The notes beneath the pieces were generated by a model. The model did no database searches. It was not told the DNA's origin and worked only from the letters and a program-made list of their open reading frames with translations. Both the position numbers and the translations under genes were made by a program. A DNA stretch of 64,000 bases from Zygotorulaspora mrakii (taxonomy: Eukaryota; Ascomycota; Saccharomycetes; Saccharomycetales; Saccharomycetaceae): assembly GCF_013402915.1 (NCBI RefSeq), contig NC_050720.1:1240001-1304000 (forward strand), given 5' to 3'. Positions 19,103 through 28,843 of the stretch are shown in pieces (position 1 is the stretch's first letter; the number at the start of each line of letters is the position of its first letter).

Positions 19103-21487
19103 TTAGTTCGAAACCCAACGTTCAGATGCCCTTGGCCATATACGTTTGTAAAGAGACATCGCAACGACATCCTCAGCCGATAGTTTACCATCGAATGTTG
19201 CCTTGAAATAACCATGGGTACCAAGTGCTTCTTTGATAAACCCTGATCTTCCTTTTGGTGTAAACAACGGTATAGATTTGAACCATTCGACATCCTCTGC
19301 GTTAAAGAACATGTAACGGGCAGTGAGCACATTCTTATTGAATCTAAATGGGAAACCGGTAAGAACAACTCTTTTGGCCAGTATTCTTGTATAATCTGTG
19401 TTTAAGAATGTCCCACTACCGATTAATTCTATTCCCTTTGGATCATTTGGAGATTGCTTGAAGAAAATAGCTGGTGACTGAGTAAAATCCACAGGGGCGA
19501 TACATGTTGCGACCGATATACTATCAGGATGTAAGAACCTTTCGTATTTGTGAACATTATTCGGACTATTTGATGCAGCCGAGAAAATTGGGTTTATCTT
19601 GTATCTTCTTACTCCATATTGCACGATTAATGGTTCTTTCGATGGCACAGGCTGATCAAATTCTTCCCATCTCTGTAAAGAAAAGTTTACTACCGCATTC
19701 TTATGCTCATGCAAGAGCAAACCGTATACAGCAAACATTACTCGTTTGCAATCCACTATTTTCGACAATAGCACCTTTGGAAATTTAATATATAACCTTA
19801 TTACATCACCGGCAGAAACTTGTGCTTCCTTCTTAGTATCTTTGATAATTTTTGCCCTGGTATTTTTATAGTTAGATATTCTCAACACACGATTCCACTC
19901 TGTTGGAGCATGCGGATCTTTTTCATCCACATCCCAGTTACAGTTGTATAGATTCTTTAAACCTCTGTATCTCTTTAAACGTTCAATAGCCGACTCATTA
20001 GGTTTTAATTCAATTTCATCAGGAAATTCGCGATCCTCCTTCTCAAGATCTCTATAGGCATTAAGTTGATTCTCTTCCTCCTCTGGTGATAAATCAACAA
20101 ACATGGGTTCCTGATCACCGTCTATCGACATGTCTTCCTCTACTTCCATTAATTCACTACCGCCATTGCTATCAAAGTCTACGTTGCTGTCCACGATTTC
20201 TTCATCTTCGTCCAAATCTTGCAAATCTTGGAAATCGTCATCTACCACTCCTTCAGAGACCTCTTCAACATCATTTAAATACCATTTGGCTTGATATTCC
20301 GATGTTCCCTTAGGAACTGTGCTAGCTGATTTAGACTGCTGGACACCTGGTAAAAACCCGTGACCGTCATATCTTGCGGATTTCAAATTATCGTATTCGA
20401 ATTCTTCATCTTCATAGCACTCACCCACGTCGTAGTCGGTTGGGGCATAATCATCCAAAGTTTCTCTGTTATCAGTGGACTCAAAAACATGATTCAAATC
20501 CAAGTTCAAGTCTTCATTTGAGGAATGCTGCTGTTTTCTTTTTCTTGCGGATGATTTGCATTTTTCAATTCTCGTAAGTTGAAAATCGCCTAGTTCTGGT
20601 ATGTGAACCAGCCTATTTGCATGAAACCCGTTACCACGAACAGTACCCTCAACGACTAGTTCGCCGTATTCCAAATCTCTTTCGACAAAATCTATTTCAT
20701 CTGCCACCACATATCCTCTATCATCTCTCCATTTAACTTCTCTTGGATATTTTTGACAGAGTACCCTTAGTGCGTTACTTGACTCCGACAGTTTTTCCAA
20801 GTTGTACACGCGATCCTCGTTGGGGAAGAAATGCTTGAAATAACTTTCCAAAGACTTTTTAACATCAAGTTGAAACTTTTCCTTGGGATGGACTTCTGAC
20901 AGGTTGGAGACAACACCCATGTAAGATGCGATACCCTGCAATTCCAGTGCTCTGATGATCTGTTCTCCAACTTGCGTATCCACTTCACTGGTTCCACTCA
21001 ATCCAAATATCACGTAGTCAGAAACTTTTGCACAATCCAAAATTTGAAGGAAATTTGACATATCCGGAGAGACTATTTTCAGATTACCTTTGTATTTCTT
21101 AATATATAAATTCTTGACAAATGGTCCCTCGGTCGATTCCGCGAGCACGTCATCTACTTCTGCAGACGCAAGTAATTTCCGATAGATGTCGAGAGGATCG
21201 ACGTCATTCGCCAAAGGTATTATGGTGATAATCTTATCTGCACCACTGGAACCTTCAAATAGTTTTCTCATCTCCCCAGTGTCCATTATTTTCTGTTGCC
21301 TCAGCTGTCTGGCAGCATTTTTCCGCTGAAGCTTTGACTGCGGCTTCCCAGAGGACCCATTACTGCTTTTAGAATTCTTCTCGACTTTGCCCTTGTAAAT
21401 TCTCTTCAAAGCTCCTTTCGACGAGTGTCTTGACTTGAACCCTTTGTGACCATTTTTTATAGATGATCTGTGAGAATGTCCAGCCAT
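19103..21487 (-). CDS. TSR1: Tsr1, 40S ribosome assembly factor
   Basis: Tsr1 is a GTPase-like but catalytically inactive factor, related to Bms1 and EF-Tu. It binds late pre-40S particles and blocks early initiation-factor binding. The protein has 794 residues (788 in S. cerevisiae). The start is [29 protein letters not shown], fixing the ATG at 21487; the frame upstream reaches only a GTG. Middle residues ~400-480 are a long acidic, disordered stretch. The C-terminal barrel domain ends with [16 protein letters not shown] residues (here [13 protein letters not shown]) and [12 protein letters not shown]. The promoter has PAC-like repeats and an exact RRPE. Orthologue YDL060W. Confidence 0.96.
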   Translation of the reverse strand: MAGHSHRSSIKNGHKGFKSRHSSKGALKRIYKGKVEKNSKSSNGSSGKPQSKLQRKNAARQLRQQKIMDTGEMRKLFEGSSGADKIITIIPLANDVDPLDIYRKLLASAEVDDVLAESTEGPFVKNLYIKKYKGNLKIVSPDMSNFLQILDCAKVSDYVIFGLSGTSEVDTQVGEQIIRALELQGIASYMGVVSNLSEVHPKEKFQLDVKKSLESYFKHFFPNEDRVYNLEKLSESSNALRVLCQKYPREVKWRDDRGYVVADEIDFVERDLEYGELVVEGTVRGNGFHANRLVHIPELGDFQLTRIEKCKSSARKRKQQHSSNEDLNLDLNHVFESTDNRETLDDYAPTDYDVGECYEDEEFEYDNLKSARYDGHGFLPGVQQSKSASTVPKGTSEYQAKWYLNDVEEVSEGVVDDDFQDLQDLDEDEEIVDSNVDFDSNGGSELMEVEEDMSIDGDQEPMFVDLSPEEEENQLNAYRDLEKEDREFPDEIELKPNESAIERLKRYRGLKNLYNCNWDVDEKDPHAPTEWNRVLRISNYKNTRAKIIKDTKKEAQVSAGDVIRLYIKFPKVLLSKIVDCKRVMFAVYGLLLHEHKNAVVNFSLQRWEEFDQPVPSKEPLIVQYGVRRYKINPIFSAASNSPNNVHKYERFLHPDSISVATCIAPVDFTQSPAIFFKQSPNDPKGIELIGSGTFLNTDYTRILAKRVVLTGFPFRFNKNVLTARYMFFNAEDVEWFKSIPLFTPKGRSGFIKEALGTHGYFKATFDGKLSAEDVVAMSLYKRIWPRASERWVSN

Positions 21488-21594
21488 CTTCAGTTGCTCG
21501 CAAATAATCACTAGTCACCTGGCTACTCCCCCAAGAATTACTGCTGTCTCCAACAACATTAAACTTCTAGATGACAATGCATTTGATGATCCCA

Positions 21595-21639
21595 GATGAG
21601 ATGAGATGAGATACCTTCCTTAGTCCAAAAATTTTTCAT
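21595..21639. promoter_or_regulatory. PAC-like GATGAG triplet and RRPE in the TSR1 promoter
   Basis: Three overlapping GATGAG cores (21595-21610) are followed 15 bases later by AAAAATTTTTCAT (21627-21639). This is the RRPE motif seen with PAC in ribosome-biogenesis promoters. They lie 110-150 bases upstream of the TSR1 ATG. Confidence 0.6.
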
Positions 21640-21714
21640 AAAAACGGTGCCCTACTTTTTATCAGATAGGGTACGTTTTTCAAATTACAAAAAGTGGACT
21701 GCTTTCTGGTTTTG

Positions 21715-21726
21715 ACACCCACACAG
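21715..21726 (+). promoter_or_regulatory. Rap1-like site of the RPS29 promoter
   Basis: ACACCCACACAG matches 11 of the first 12 positions of the Rap1 consensus ACACCCRYACAYM. T-rich tracts follow at 21787-21835, the usual make-up of a ribosomal-protein gene promoter. It sits ~340 bases before the proposed RPS29 leader intron. Confidence 0.5.
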
Positions 21727-22066
21727 TTCTATTACACTCAGGTGGAGGTAAAGCAGTACACCATGAAATCTCACCTGTCTTCGTTTTTTGTTGCGTCACT
21801 TTTCCGGACAAACCGTTTTTTGAAAAACTTCAATTTTTCGAATCATTCGGCTGAAGTGACCAAATACTGGTTGTGTACCAACAATGGGTTGGAAAATCTG
21901 TCGGAAGGAAGCTGCCGCAGTAACATGATTGTTCGTTAGTGGTGGTGAATGGTATCGAACCTTGTTGTAATAGTGTTTGCAGCGCTCAAAAGTAGTGATA
22001 TATTTGCAGGTAGCAAGCTAATTTCTAAGAGGCAACAATACCAAGTACAAAGACTATAATAAAAGC

Positions 22067-22408
22067 GTATGTGATGTGATGACTATTGGAAGAGCTAAAG
22101 AATCAGCTGCGGCGAGCCCTACAGAAGGAACGAATATTTGAATAGCGACATAACATGAGGCTACAAGATGTGATATAAGATATCAGGGTTTGATATAATA
22201 TGAAACAAGATAATGACATTTTGGAAGCGATATAGCCACACCACGGGCCCATGTTCACCCAGAGAGTTTGAGAGCGATGCGGATGGAAATCGGATAGAAA
22301 TAGTGGTGTTCACCGGAAGCACAGGTTAAGGCAGCGCTCCATTGGATCATTTGGCTCTTCTCTATGTTTGTTTAAGAACTGTTTTACTAACTTTTAGTTT
22401 TATTGTAG
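22067..22408 (+). other. Probable 5'-UTR intron of RPS29
   Basis: An exact donor GTATGT at 22067, an exact branch site TACTAAC at 22385-22391 and an acceptor TTGTAG ending at 22408 bracket 342 bases. That is a size typical of ribosomal-protein gene introns. The acceptor is 18 bases past the branch A and three bases before the RPS29 ATG. Weakness: a TATAATAAAA string lies directly in front of the donor, so the transcription start must be upstream of it for this to work. Confidence 0.65.
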
Positions 22409-22411
22409 AAA

Positions 22412-22582
22412 ATGGCTCACGAAAACGTCTGGTTCTCCCACCCAAGAAGATTCGGTAAAGGTTCCCGTCAATGTCGTATCACCGGCTCCCACAACGGTCT
22501 TATCAGAAAGTACGGTTTGGATCTATGTCGTCAATCCTTCAGAGAGAAGGCTAACGACATTGGTTTCTACAAGTACCGTTAA
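22412..22582 (+). CDS. RPS29: Ribosomal protein uS14 (Rps29) with altered zinc site
   Basis: Rps29 is a small 40S head protein. The ORF (56 residues, the family length) was below the usual ORF size cut-off but is unmistakable: [28 protein letters not shown] and [10 protein letters not shown] are near-identical to S. cerevisiae. The family zinc ribbon uses cysteines 21, 24, 39 and 42. Here residues 21 and 39 are Cys, but 24 is Thr (CRIT, codon ACC) and 42 is Ser (CRQS, codon TCC), so each CxxC pair has lost its second member. The rest of the protein looks intact and codon use is that of a highly expressed gene, so this is not decay. S. cerevisiae has two copies (YLR388W, YDL061C). Confidence 0.97.
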   Translation: MAHENVWFSHPRRFGKGSRQCRITGSHNGLIRKYGLDLCRQSFREKANDIGFYKYR

Positions 22583-22813
22583 ATGTTAGAGTTCCGATTG
22601 GTGTCCTCTCAACCTTTATAACTACTAGTCCTGTATATCTATTTATAGGCACAAATTTAAAACAAATTCAACTACATTGAAGCAAAGCATGTGAGCAGAA
22701 ACTGGAGCGTTGAAGCACATATTGAGACCTAGCACCTGAAGTGCAATTGCAATTAACACTAGCTATTACCCTGCCGTATCATAGTACCTCTTTTTTTTTG
22801 TATTTCTCAAAAG

Positions 22814-22820
22814 TATAAAA
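22814..22820 (+). promoter_or_regulatory. TATA box of snR34
   Basis: TATAAAA lies about 65 bases before the inferred 5' end of the snoRNA. A poly-T tract immediately upstream (22790-22799) is typical of yeast Pol II snoRNA promoters. Confidence 0.6.
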
Positions 22821-22880
22821 GAGAGAGCTCTTCGCACATTTCTTCTCCATCACGTCGGCTCTTTTGATGTTTTTTAAAAG

Positions 22881-23083
22881 GCTGAATCAAAAACATTTTA
22901 TATAAGGAAACGATGCCACAGTTAGCTGTCCAGATTTCAACGGTGGCCAATTGCCAGTGTTTCAAATTTTAATTTGAAATACGAGTTTCCGAGATCGATT
23001 ATATATTGACATGATAGGAAGTCCGTTGTCCGTGTGTTCGCAATGAACGATAGGCTTGGGATGTCGAAAGAAAGTCAACATTT
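22881..23083 (+). ncRNA. snR34: H/ACA snoRNA snR34 (guides 25S pseudouridines 2826 and 2880)
   Basis: The gene lies between RPS29 and STE23, where S. cerevisiae has SNR34. 5' hairpin: lower stem GAAAC 22907-22911 / GTTTC 22959-22963, guide arms TGCCAC 22914-22919 and GCCAGT 22953-22958, which pair with 25S rRNA on either side of U2826 (ACUGGC, then GUGGCA). The H box ATACGA (ANANNA) is at 22979-22984. 3' hairpin: lower stem TGAC 23007-23010 / GTCA 23074-23077, guide arms ATGATAGGAA 23011-23020 and GTCGA 23063-23067, which pair around U2880 (UCGGC, then UUCCUAUCAU). The upper stem starts GTCC/GGAT, and the ACA box at 23078-23080 sits 15 bases past the second guide arm. The 3' end (ACA plus three) is firm; the 5' end is set from the 203-nt S. 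cerevisiae length. Confidence 0.9.
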
Positions 23084-23143
23084 TTTTAATTCACCGCACG
23101 CAATATTGCGAGCTCTTTGTGTTAGCTACACATATTATATAAA

Positions 23144-26100
23144 TCACAATCTTGGTGTGAAAATATCAAACTTTTTTACAGGTTGACGTACTGGTGCGAG
23201 GAACAATCCTGACTTGAACTCACCAATATCTTTAATCAATTCACCACTTGGATAGCTGTCCTTATCAAGCAGAGACTCATCGTTCTCATTGGAAACCTTC
23301 TGCGACTTCAAGTGTAAAATGATTTTTGAAGCCTTTGGGCCTACGATATATGAGTTGTAAAAATCCATCATATCCTTCTTTGTCAGCTCTGATATCAATT
23401 TTGCCAAAGTTCTACGATTTGTAAAGTCATAATCACCGAGATAGATGCTTGTACTAAACCTGGAGCTTTCCTCCCTCATGTTTTTATATTTTTGAAGTAA
23501 ACTTTTGCATAGTGCATCCTTGTGTCTTGAAAAATCACCTTCTGTCATCTGCTCCAAAACCTTGCCGAATTCTTCTAAAAATGTATCGATTCGCCATTCC
23601 AGATAGGGCGTGGTACGTTCGGACTGAATTAAAAACCTCATATTAATTGTTCCGTGATTACTTAACGTTGAACTGAATACAACATACCCCAGTTGTTCTT
23701 TGGTTCTTAAGGTATCGAAACATGGTTCATGGATCATTTGAGCGAATAGTTTACTTTTGGCAGCAGTTTCATCGTTAATAGTTCCAATTTGTGTTACTTG
23801 TTGAATACACGAGTTGACATTCTCAGCATCTTCTAAATCTTTTTCATATCTCAATGTCTTGCCCTCAGGAATTAAAAATGACCTTAATCTGCTATTCTTA
23901 ATTTGTGGGTTTGATACAGTGGTAGAGCGCAGTATCTCAACTACTGAATCAATTTCATTTGCTTCGTCATATTTGAAATTGCCATGCACTAAAGTTTCGT
24001 AGAACATTTCCTCGTATAGTGTTGGGACGAATGAAGACATTTGCTCAAGAGTTATTTCATTCATGACTTCAAGCTTTTGCCTTGGTGGCCATGATCTTTC
24101 ATTTATCAGTGCCGTGTAGGAAGAAGAGACCTGCATGTATGGGGTTTCATAAAGTTGATTTTTCAAATGTTGCTTGGCCTTCTCTTTTAAAATCTCGAAT
24201 CTTTTTGCATCCAAAGAGAAATTTTTGACACCTTCCAAAAACCTAATTAGTAAAATTGTCAGTTTATCGTTGAATCCTGAGATGGTCAAATCTAAACCTT
24301 GGTTAGTCTTCACAAATGATAATTGTGAGTATGCACAAGATGCATCGTATTGTAAATCTTTCAATTGGTCATTCACTAAGTGAACATAGAGCGTGGTTAA
24401 CATTGTATTCACAATACTGGCATGGGTATGCGGAAGTTTGAACGAAACGTATATGTAGCCTCTTGGCTGCCAAAATCTATCGTCTTTTTTATACCATAAT
24501 TTACTAAATTTTCCTTCTTTCAATAATAGCGGCTCCTCCAAAGGTGTTATATCAGTAATCCTATCTACATTAAAATTTGTCGCGATAAATTCATTTGGAC
24601 GAGGAAGATGCAATTTCGCATTCAAACCTGCACTTTTCAATCTTTTAGCGAAATCAGTGCTGTAGCTTTCCAAAGAGTACTCCGTACCGTACCACTTTTC
24701 TACGGAGTCCGTTTTAGAGATTTTGGACATTATCATTATGCGAGAGTTTTCCACAGTTAAGGAGTTGACGTATTTTGTAATCTCATCAGGTTCATATTTG
24801 GTGAAAAGGTTCGTGGCGAGAATATTCTGAACAGGAATATATTCTTTTTCTAGGCGTTTAGCAATTGAAGACACAGTATTACTTGGCCCAGCCTTCTGAG
24901 TAAATTTGAACGCTGCTCTTTCAATATCTTCTAACTCCAAAAATATACGTTTGTCGGGAAGAGAAAGTTTCAGCATCTCAATATACTGAAAGACCGCGAC
25001 AGTAACATCTTCAAAGTTTTTCAGACCTTCATCTGTTAAATCAACATCGATGGAAAATACAGCGTTATCTTTTGATACTGTATGCCCACCAGCAGACAGC
25101 CCATTAGCGAGTCCAATATCCTTAAGGTGAGCCAATAGGGAACCGGAACCCTCATGTCCGACAAGATGACTTATGATGTTGCTAGGCTTGGCTTCCCAGT
25201 CTCTATCAACATCCGGCGCGGCAAAAGTAATTTCCAATTTCTTCAAATCCTTGACAGGTTTGACATGAATCATCTTTTGCAAATCCGTTTTCTGCAACAT
25301 GGTAGCACTATACTCGGGGGCGGGACGGCCACTGTTCGATACATCTTTGAAAAGTTCATAAGCCCATTTAGAAAGAGTATCCAAATCTTCACGTCCCAAA
25401 ATACAGAGCTTCATCAAGTTAGCAGAGTAACACCTGTCGTAAAACTTCAATAATTCATCTCTAGTATCAACGCCTTTCGATTTTGGAATCTCCATTAAAG
25501 TTTTGAAATTACCAGTTGAAAATTTATGATATGGATGGTCTGGATTTGTCAAGATTTTATCTAACTGATAAAATCTCCACAAGTCGCTCTGTAAATTCTT
25601 TTTATTCTCACTATCCACTGCTTTGATCTCTTTTTCAGTTGAATCCTTATTAAACAAAGGACATGAGAAGAACCCTGAGAATCTATCTAGAGCACCATGC
25701 AAATGCTCGTGATTAACCTCAAAATAATAATTGGTATTAGTAGCACCTGTGTAGGCATTGGAGGAGCCGCCATGTTTACTCAAGAAACTCGAGTACTCGT
25801 TTTCATCTGGAAACTTCTTGGAACCCATAAATAGTAGATGCTCACAAAAGTGTGCCAATCCTGGTAAGTCTTCTGGATCTTCGAATGCCCCCACATTGAC
25901 ATCCAATGCTGCCGCTGCCTTATCTGTCGTTGGATCCTGAATTACCAAGGCTTTTAAATTATTAGGCAATTTAATGTAACGATAAGACCTATCATCCAGA
26001 TCGGGCTTTAAAAAATTCAGCCCAAAGTCTGTATAACTTTCTGATGCCATATTTGTATTGTGGAAACGGCGTGAATTAAAGTTGGACTTCACAATTGAAC

Positions 26101-26149
26101 CTAAATAACCTCCTCTGCGAAAAAAATTTGCTCCAAGAAGGATGCTCAT
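23144..26149 (-). CDS. STE23: Ste23, insulinase-family metalloprotease
   Basis: Ste23 is an M16A zinc protease, related to insulin-degrading enzyme, that with Axl1 performs N-terminal processing of a-factor. The protein has 1001 residues from the ATG at 26149. The inverted zinc motif HxxEH is HFCEH at residues 100-104, and the downstream metal-ligand helix is NKDSTEKEIKAVDSENKKN. The C-terminal inactive half carries FDTLRTKEQLGYVVFS, a family hallmark. A second in-frame Met (MASESYTDFGLNFLKPD) about 33 residues in matches the start of the conserved domain. The basic, aromatic stretch before it could be a targeting segment, as in the S. cerevisiae protein. The frame upstream of 26149 has only a TTG. 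Orthologue YLR389C. Confidence 0.95.
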   Translation of the reverse strand: MSILLGANFFRRGGYLGSIVKSNFNSRRFHNTNMASESYTDFGLNFLKPDLDDRSYRYIKLPNNLKALVIQDPTTDKAAAALDVNVGAFEDPEDLPGLAHFCEHLLFMGSKKFPDENEYSSFLSKHGGSSNAYTGATNTNYYFEVNHEHLHGALDRFSGFFSCPLFNKDSTEKEIKAVDSENKKNLQSDLWRFYQLDKILTNPDHPYHKFSTGNFKTLMEIPKSKGVDTRDELLKFYDRCYSANLMKLCILGREDLDTLSKWAYELFKDVSNSGRPAPEYSATMLQKTDLQKMIHVKPVKDLKKLEITFAAPDVDRDWEAKPSNIISHLVGHEGSGSLLAHLKDIGLANGLSAGGHTVSKDNAVFSIDVDLTDEGLKNFEDVTVAVFQYIEMLKLSLPDKRIFLELEDIERAAFKFTQKAGPSNTVSSIAKRLEKEYIPVQNILATNLFTKYEPDEITKYVNSLTVENSRIMIMSKISKTDSVEKWYGTEYSLESYSTDFAKRLKSAGLNAKLHLPRPNEFIATNFNVDRITDITPLEEPLLLKEGKFSKLWYKKDDRFWQPRGYIYVSFKLPHTHASIVNTMLTTLYVHLVNDQLKDLQYDASCAYSQLSFVKTNQGLDLTISGFNDKLTILLIRFLEGVKNFSLDAKRFEILKEKAKQHLKNQLYETPYMQVSSSYTALINERSWPPRQKLEVMNEITLEQMSSFVPTLYEEMFYETLVHGNFKYDEANEIDSVVEILRSTTVSNPQIKNSRLRSFLIPEGKTLRYEKDLEDAENVNSCIQQVTQIGTINDETAAKSKLFAQMIHEPCFDTLRTKEQLGYVVFSSTLSNHGTINMRFLIQSERTTPYLEWRIDTFLEEFGKVLEQMTEGDFSRHKDALCKSLLQKYKNMREESSRFSTSIYLGDYDFTNRRTLAKLISELTKKDMMDFYNSYIVGPKASKIILHLKSQKVSNENDESLLDKDSYPSGELIKDIGEFKSGLFLAPVRQPVKKFDIFTPRL

Positions 26150-26412
26150 AAATATCCAACACTGAAACCAATGCAAATGACGCAATCCGGCAAATTGATC
26201 TCTTGGGGTACGTTGTACTGTGTCTGTACTTTATCAATGTTGCTTGCAGGCCGACGAAAAGAAAATAACGATTGACTATACCAATGCTATTCTATTTAAT
26301 CACAGTTGCCAGAATTAAGAGTATGATAAATCAGATGGGCCTTTTTGTATATCAAGTAACTATTTGCCACCCATCTAATTCTCGGAACGCCAGCCTTATA
26401 TATATTGTAACT

Positions 26413-26427
26413 TTACCCATCGGGTAA
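26413..26427. promoter_or_regulatory. Inverted Reb1-type site between STE23 and ECM19
   Basis: TTACCC-ATC-GGGTAA is a perfect inverted repeat whose right half with its flanking C reads CGGGTAA, the Reb1 core. It lies in the 328-base divergent promoter, about 50 bases before the ECM19 ATG. Reb1 commonly marks nucleosome-free promoter centres. Confidence 0.55.
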
Positions 26428-26477
26428 CACTTTATCTTCAAGCGAGGAACATATTAAGAAACAAGAAGACAACTGTG

Positions 26478-26768
26478 ATGCCACGTATCAAAGGGTTTGA
26501 CCTGTTTACGATCGGTGTTATAATTGTTGCAGGTGTCTATACAGGCACTAAATTTTTTGAACCTCTAGTCATCGAGCAGCTACGAAAGGATGGCCATTTA
26601 AGAACTGATATTTCAGTCCCCAAATATAACAGCGAGGGGGAACCGGTTGACGAGAAGTCCATGATGCAGCTTAGAAAAGAGCTAGAGCAAATAAACAAAT
26701 TAGAGAAATCACAGGCTCGCAAACCTCAACCACCTGCTTCAACCACTGGAACATCTCAAAGTTCGTGA
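26478..26768 (+). CDS. ECM19: Ecm19, small membrane protein
   Basis: The ORF has 96 residues (112 in S. cerevisiae) and function is not established. It was named from a cell-wall screen. It has one N-terminal hydrophobic segment (LFTIGVIIVAGVYTGTKFF, about residues 9-27), then a charged tail with KVPKY-like residues (SVPKYNSEGEPVDEKS) and a Pro/Ser-rich end. The architecture fits a small mitochondrial or other single-pass protein. The identification rests on position (after STE23, as YLR390W after YLR389C), size and the TIGV...VYTGTKFFEP stretch. The ATG at 26478 is used; the frame upstream starts only at a GTG. Confidence 0.85.
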   Translation: MPRIKGFDLFTIGVIIVAGVYTGTKFFEPLVIEQLRKDGHLRTDISVPKYNSEGEPVDEKSMMQLRKELEQINKLEKSQARKPQPPASTTGTSQSS

Positions 26769-26845
26769 TCTTCTAAAGTGTCAATTGGTAGATCATTATG
26801 AACGTAGAGAAGCTTGGAAAACAGAAAAAATTTGAATCCAATCAT

Positions 26846-26853
26846 CTCATCGC
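26846..26853 (-). promoter_or_regulatory. PAC motif in the SYO1 promoter
   Basis: CTCATCGC, the exact reverse complement of PAC (GCGATGAG), lies 68 bases before the SYO1 ATG. An A/T-rich RRPE-like AAAAAATTTGAA is just upstream (26825-26836). This fits Syo1's role in ribosome assembly. Confidence 0.6.
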
Positions 26854-26920
26854 ATGAACAAAAAGATCCAGCGTTGCGGCTATATAGCTCTTGTAAATAC
26901 GTATTTTAAGTGGTGCAATC

Positions 26921-28771
26921 ATGGGTAAGTCCAAAAAAAGATCAAGAGCGTCTAATGCCCGTTTAAATCCCCTAAATGGCGCTGGCAGAAGCAATGCCAG
27001 GGACAGCTCTTTGGTCACAAATAAGTTACAGCCACTTCTGAAGAATCTAGAGAGCGCCATTCCCAACGAGAGGGCAATGGCTCTAGCATCGATTAGTGTC
27101 CTGTGTGAGGATCCACAAATGAGGAAACTGTTGCTGAAGCAAAAGCTGATCCACATAATGTTGAGCAGGCTGTTGTCAGATGACAACACCGATATCATCG
27201 TGGAATCGTATGGCCTCCTGAGAAATCTCTCACTGGAGGAGGGATATGATGTATCAATTCACCTGTGGAGGTCTGAAATTTGGAGTAGCATATCGCAAGG
27301 ATTTGATAAATTAATAGAGTCATTGAAGGCCCTACAAAAGAACGAACAACAAGGTGAGAAAAATGATAAAATACCCACAGAGTCAAGAAGGCTATTATTC
27401 GATTACGCCGATAACTTGATTTCCCTGGTTGTCGCATTATCCAATGGTTCCGATGACATTCTTAACGAAATTCTGGGAGAAGATAAACTGAACTGTGTAT
27501 TTAGAGTCGTTACCAGCCTGCTGCAATATGGGATAGACAAGTTACCAATAGCGGTATTGAATACTATTTTGGATTTGATTTATGATTTAAGCTCAGAGTC
27601 CTTCTGTTTCATTGAGAAGATAAGTAATGATGCCTTTTTATCAAATTTTATTAAAGGGCTACCTGATATGATGAACAAAAAAACTTTTAATGAACTTTCA
27701 AAAGTCTTGATCCAGGGTATTTATTTACAGTTTTTGGACGCAGACATCACTTATGATCAGGCAAATTCTATTATTATTAGCGTTTGTGGATCCATAGAGA
27801 ATATCGATTTGGAACAAGTTGAAGCAAATTTGTCCAGTAACGCAAATGATGATGAACTGGTTAAAACACAGGACTCTAAAGTGGCAGAAAAGATTAAGGA
27901 TTATACGAAAGCGCGCACAGGTGCTATGATGAAACTACAAAGCATAGAAATTGCCATTGATATAATGACGGCTATTATTGAAATAGTCGCTTCCCTTTAC
28001 GAAGATGGGAAGAAGAAAATACCACAAACACTCCAAGGTACTCTCACTCAATTTTTACCTCTTATCTTCGAGGGGTTAGGACCAAAGTTTGCATCGCGTA
28101 TTCTCATAGCGTGGAATAATCTTTTGTGGTTATATTTAAGTTTAGGAATTAATTTTTTTGACCTTCCTGGTGAGATTTATAAAAGTCTCTGGACATATGT
28201 CAATGCTTTGCCAGATACGGATATTGACTTGAAATTAGGTAAGCTAAGCGTGATATGGGCGTTGTTGAAAACTATATCTTTTGATTCCGACTTTGAGAAA
28301 TGGTTACAACAATTCAATTTATCAAACAATTCGGACTTCCTGCATTCTGTTATTAAAAACTATAATGCGGATATGAGCAATGAAGATTTGTCAAAAGAAG
28401 ACACATTTGAGTTGGGACAAAGGTATTGCGGTGTTTTTTCCACATATGCGCTTTTCAAAGGCCAAATAGAAACAAACAGAATCGTAGGCCAGTTTATTTT
28501 GGAGCAACTGTTGTCGCAGGATGTTCCACAGGGGTTGCAAACAGAATTTACTAATTCATTATTTGAAATATATGGCGATGGAAATTTCGATTACGATAAA
28601 CCTGTCTTTGTTTCTGGTAGATTTCTTGAAATCATAGAAAAGCAGGTCATTCCAAACCTTAAATCGAGATTCAAATTTGTTGATAAGAACAAGGAGCCGC
28701 AATTGAAGTCAAAATGTAACGAATGCATCTCCACCTTGGACAGTTTCGTTCAATATAAAAGAAATGAGTGA
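26921..28771 (+). CDS. SYO1: Syo1, co-import chaperone for Rpl5 and Rpl11
   Basis: Syo1 is an adaptor that carries ribosomal proteins uL18 and uL5 together into the nucleus with the importin Kap104. The protein has 616 residues (about 620 in S. cerevisiae). The basic N-terminus MGKSKKRSRASNARLNPLN is the import signal region. ARM repeats (DDNTDIIVESYGLLRNLSLEEGYDV) and HEAT-like helices follow to the end, with an acidic loop in the middle. It is on the same strand as ECM19 and converges with UBC9, with ~70 bases between stops. Orthologue YDL063C. Confidence 0.95.
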   Translation: MGKSKKRSRASNARLNPLNGAGRSNARDSSLVTNKLQPLLKNLESAIPNERAMALASISVLCEDPQMRKLLLKQKLIHIMLSRLLSDDNTDIIVESYGLLRNLSLEEGYDVSIHLWRSEIWSSISQGFDKLIESLKALQKNEQQGEKNDKIPTESRRLLFDYADNLISLVVALSNGSDDILNEILGEDKLNCVFRVVTSLLQYGIDKLPIAVLNTILDLIYDLSSESFCFIEKISNDAFLSNFIKGLPDMMNKKTFNELSKVLIQGIYLQFLDADITYDQANSIIISVCGSIENIDLEQVEANLSSNANDDELVKTQDSKVAEKIKDYTKARTGAMMKLQSIEIAIDIMTAIIEIVASLYEDGKKKIPQTLQGTLTQFLPLIFEGLGPKFASRILIAWNNLLWLYLSLGINFFDLPGEIYKSLWTYVNALPDTDIDLKLGKLSVIWALLKTISFDSDFEKWLQQFNLSNNSDFLHSVIKNYNADMSNEDLSKEDTFELGQRYCGVFSTYALFKGQIETNRIVGQFILEQLLSQDVPQGLQTEFTNSLFEIYGDGNFDYDKPVFVSGRFLEIIEKQVIPNLKSRFKFVDKNKEPQLKSKCNECISTLDSFVQYKRNE

Positions 28772-28843
28772 AAAAACTCATTCTTTCTATTGTATATTAC
28801 ATATAGTTGTTCTTATCTAGTTGTAAGTTAACAAAACTCTTTT

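Noticed and set aside
21694..21939. 81-codon ORF upstream of RPS29
   Set aside because: It begins without an ATG, lies over the Rap1-like site and T-rich promoter tracts, and has no similarity to a known protein.
22067..22408. C/D-box snoRNA inside the RPS29 leader intron (GTGATGA C-box-like sequence near 22076)
   Set aside because: No CTGA D box occurs anywhere in the intron and no terminal stem is seen.
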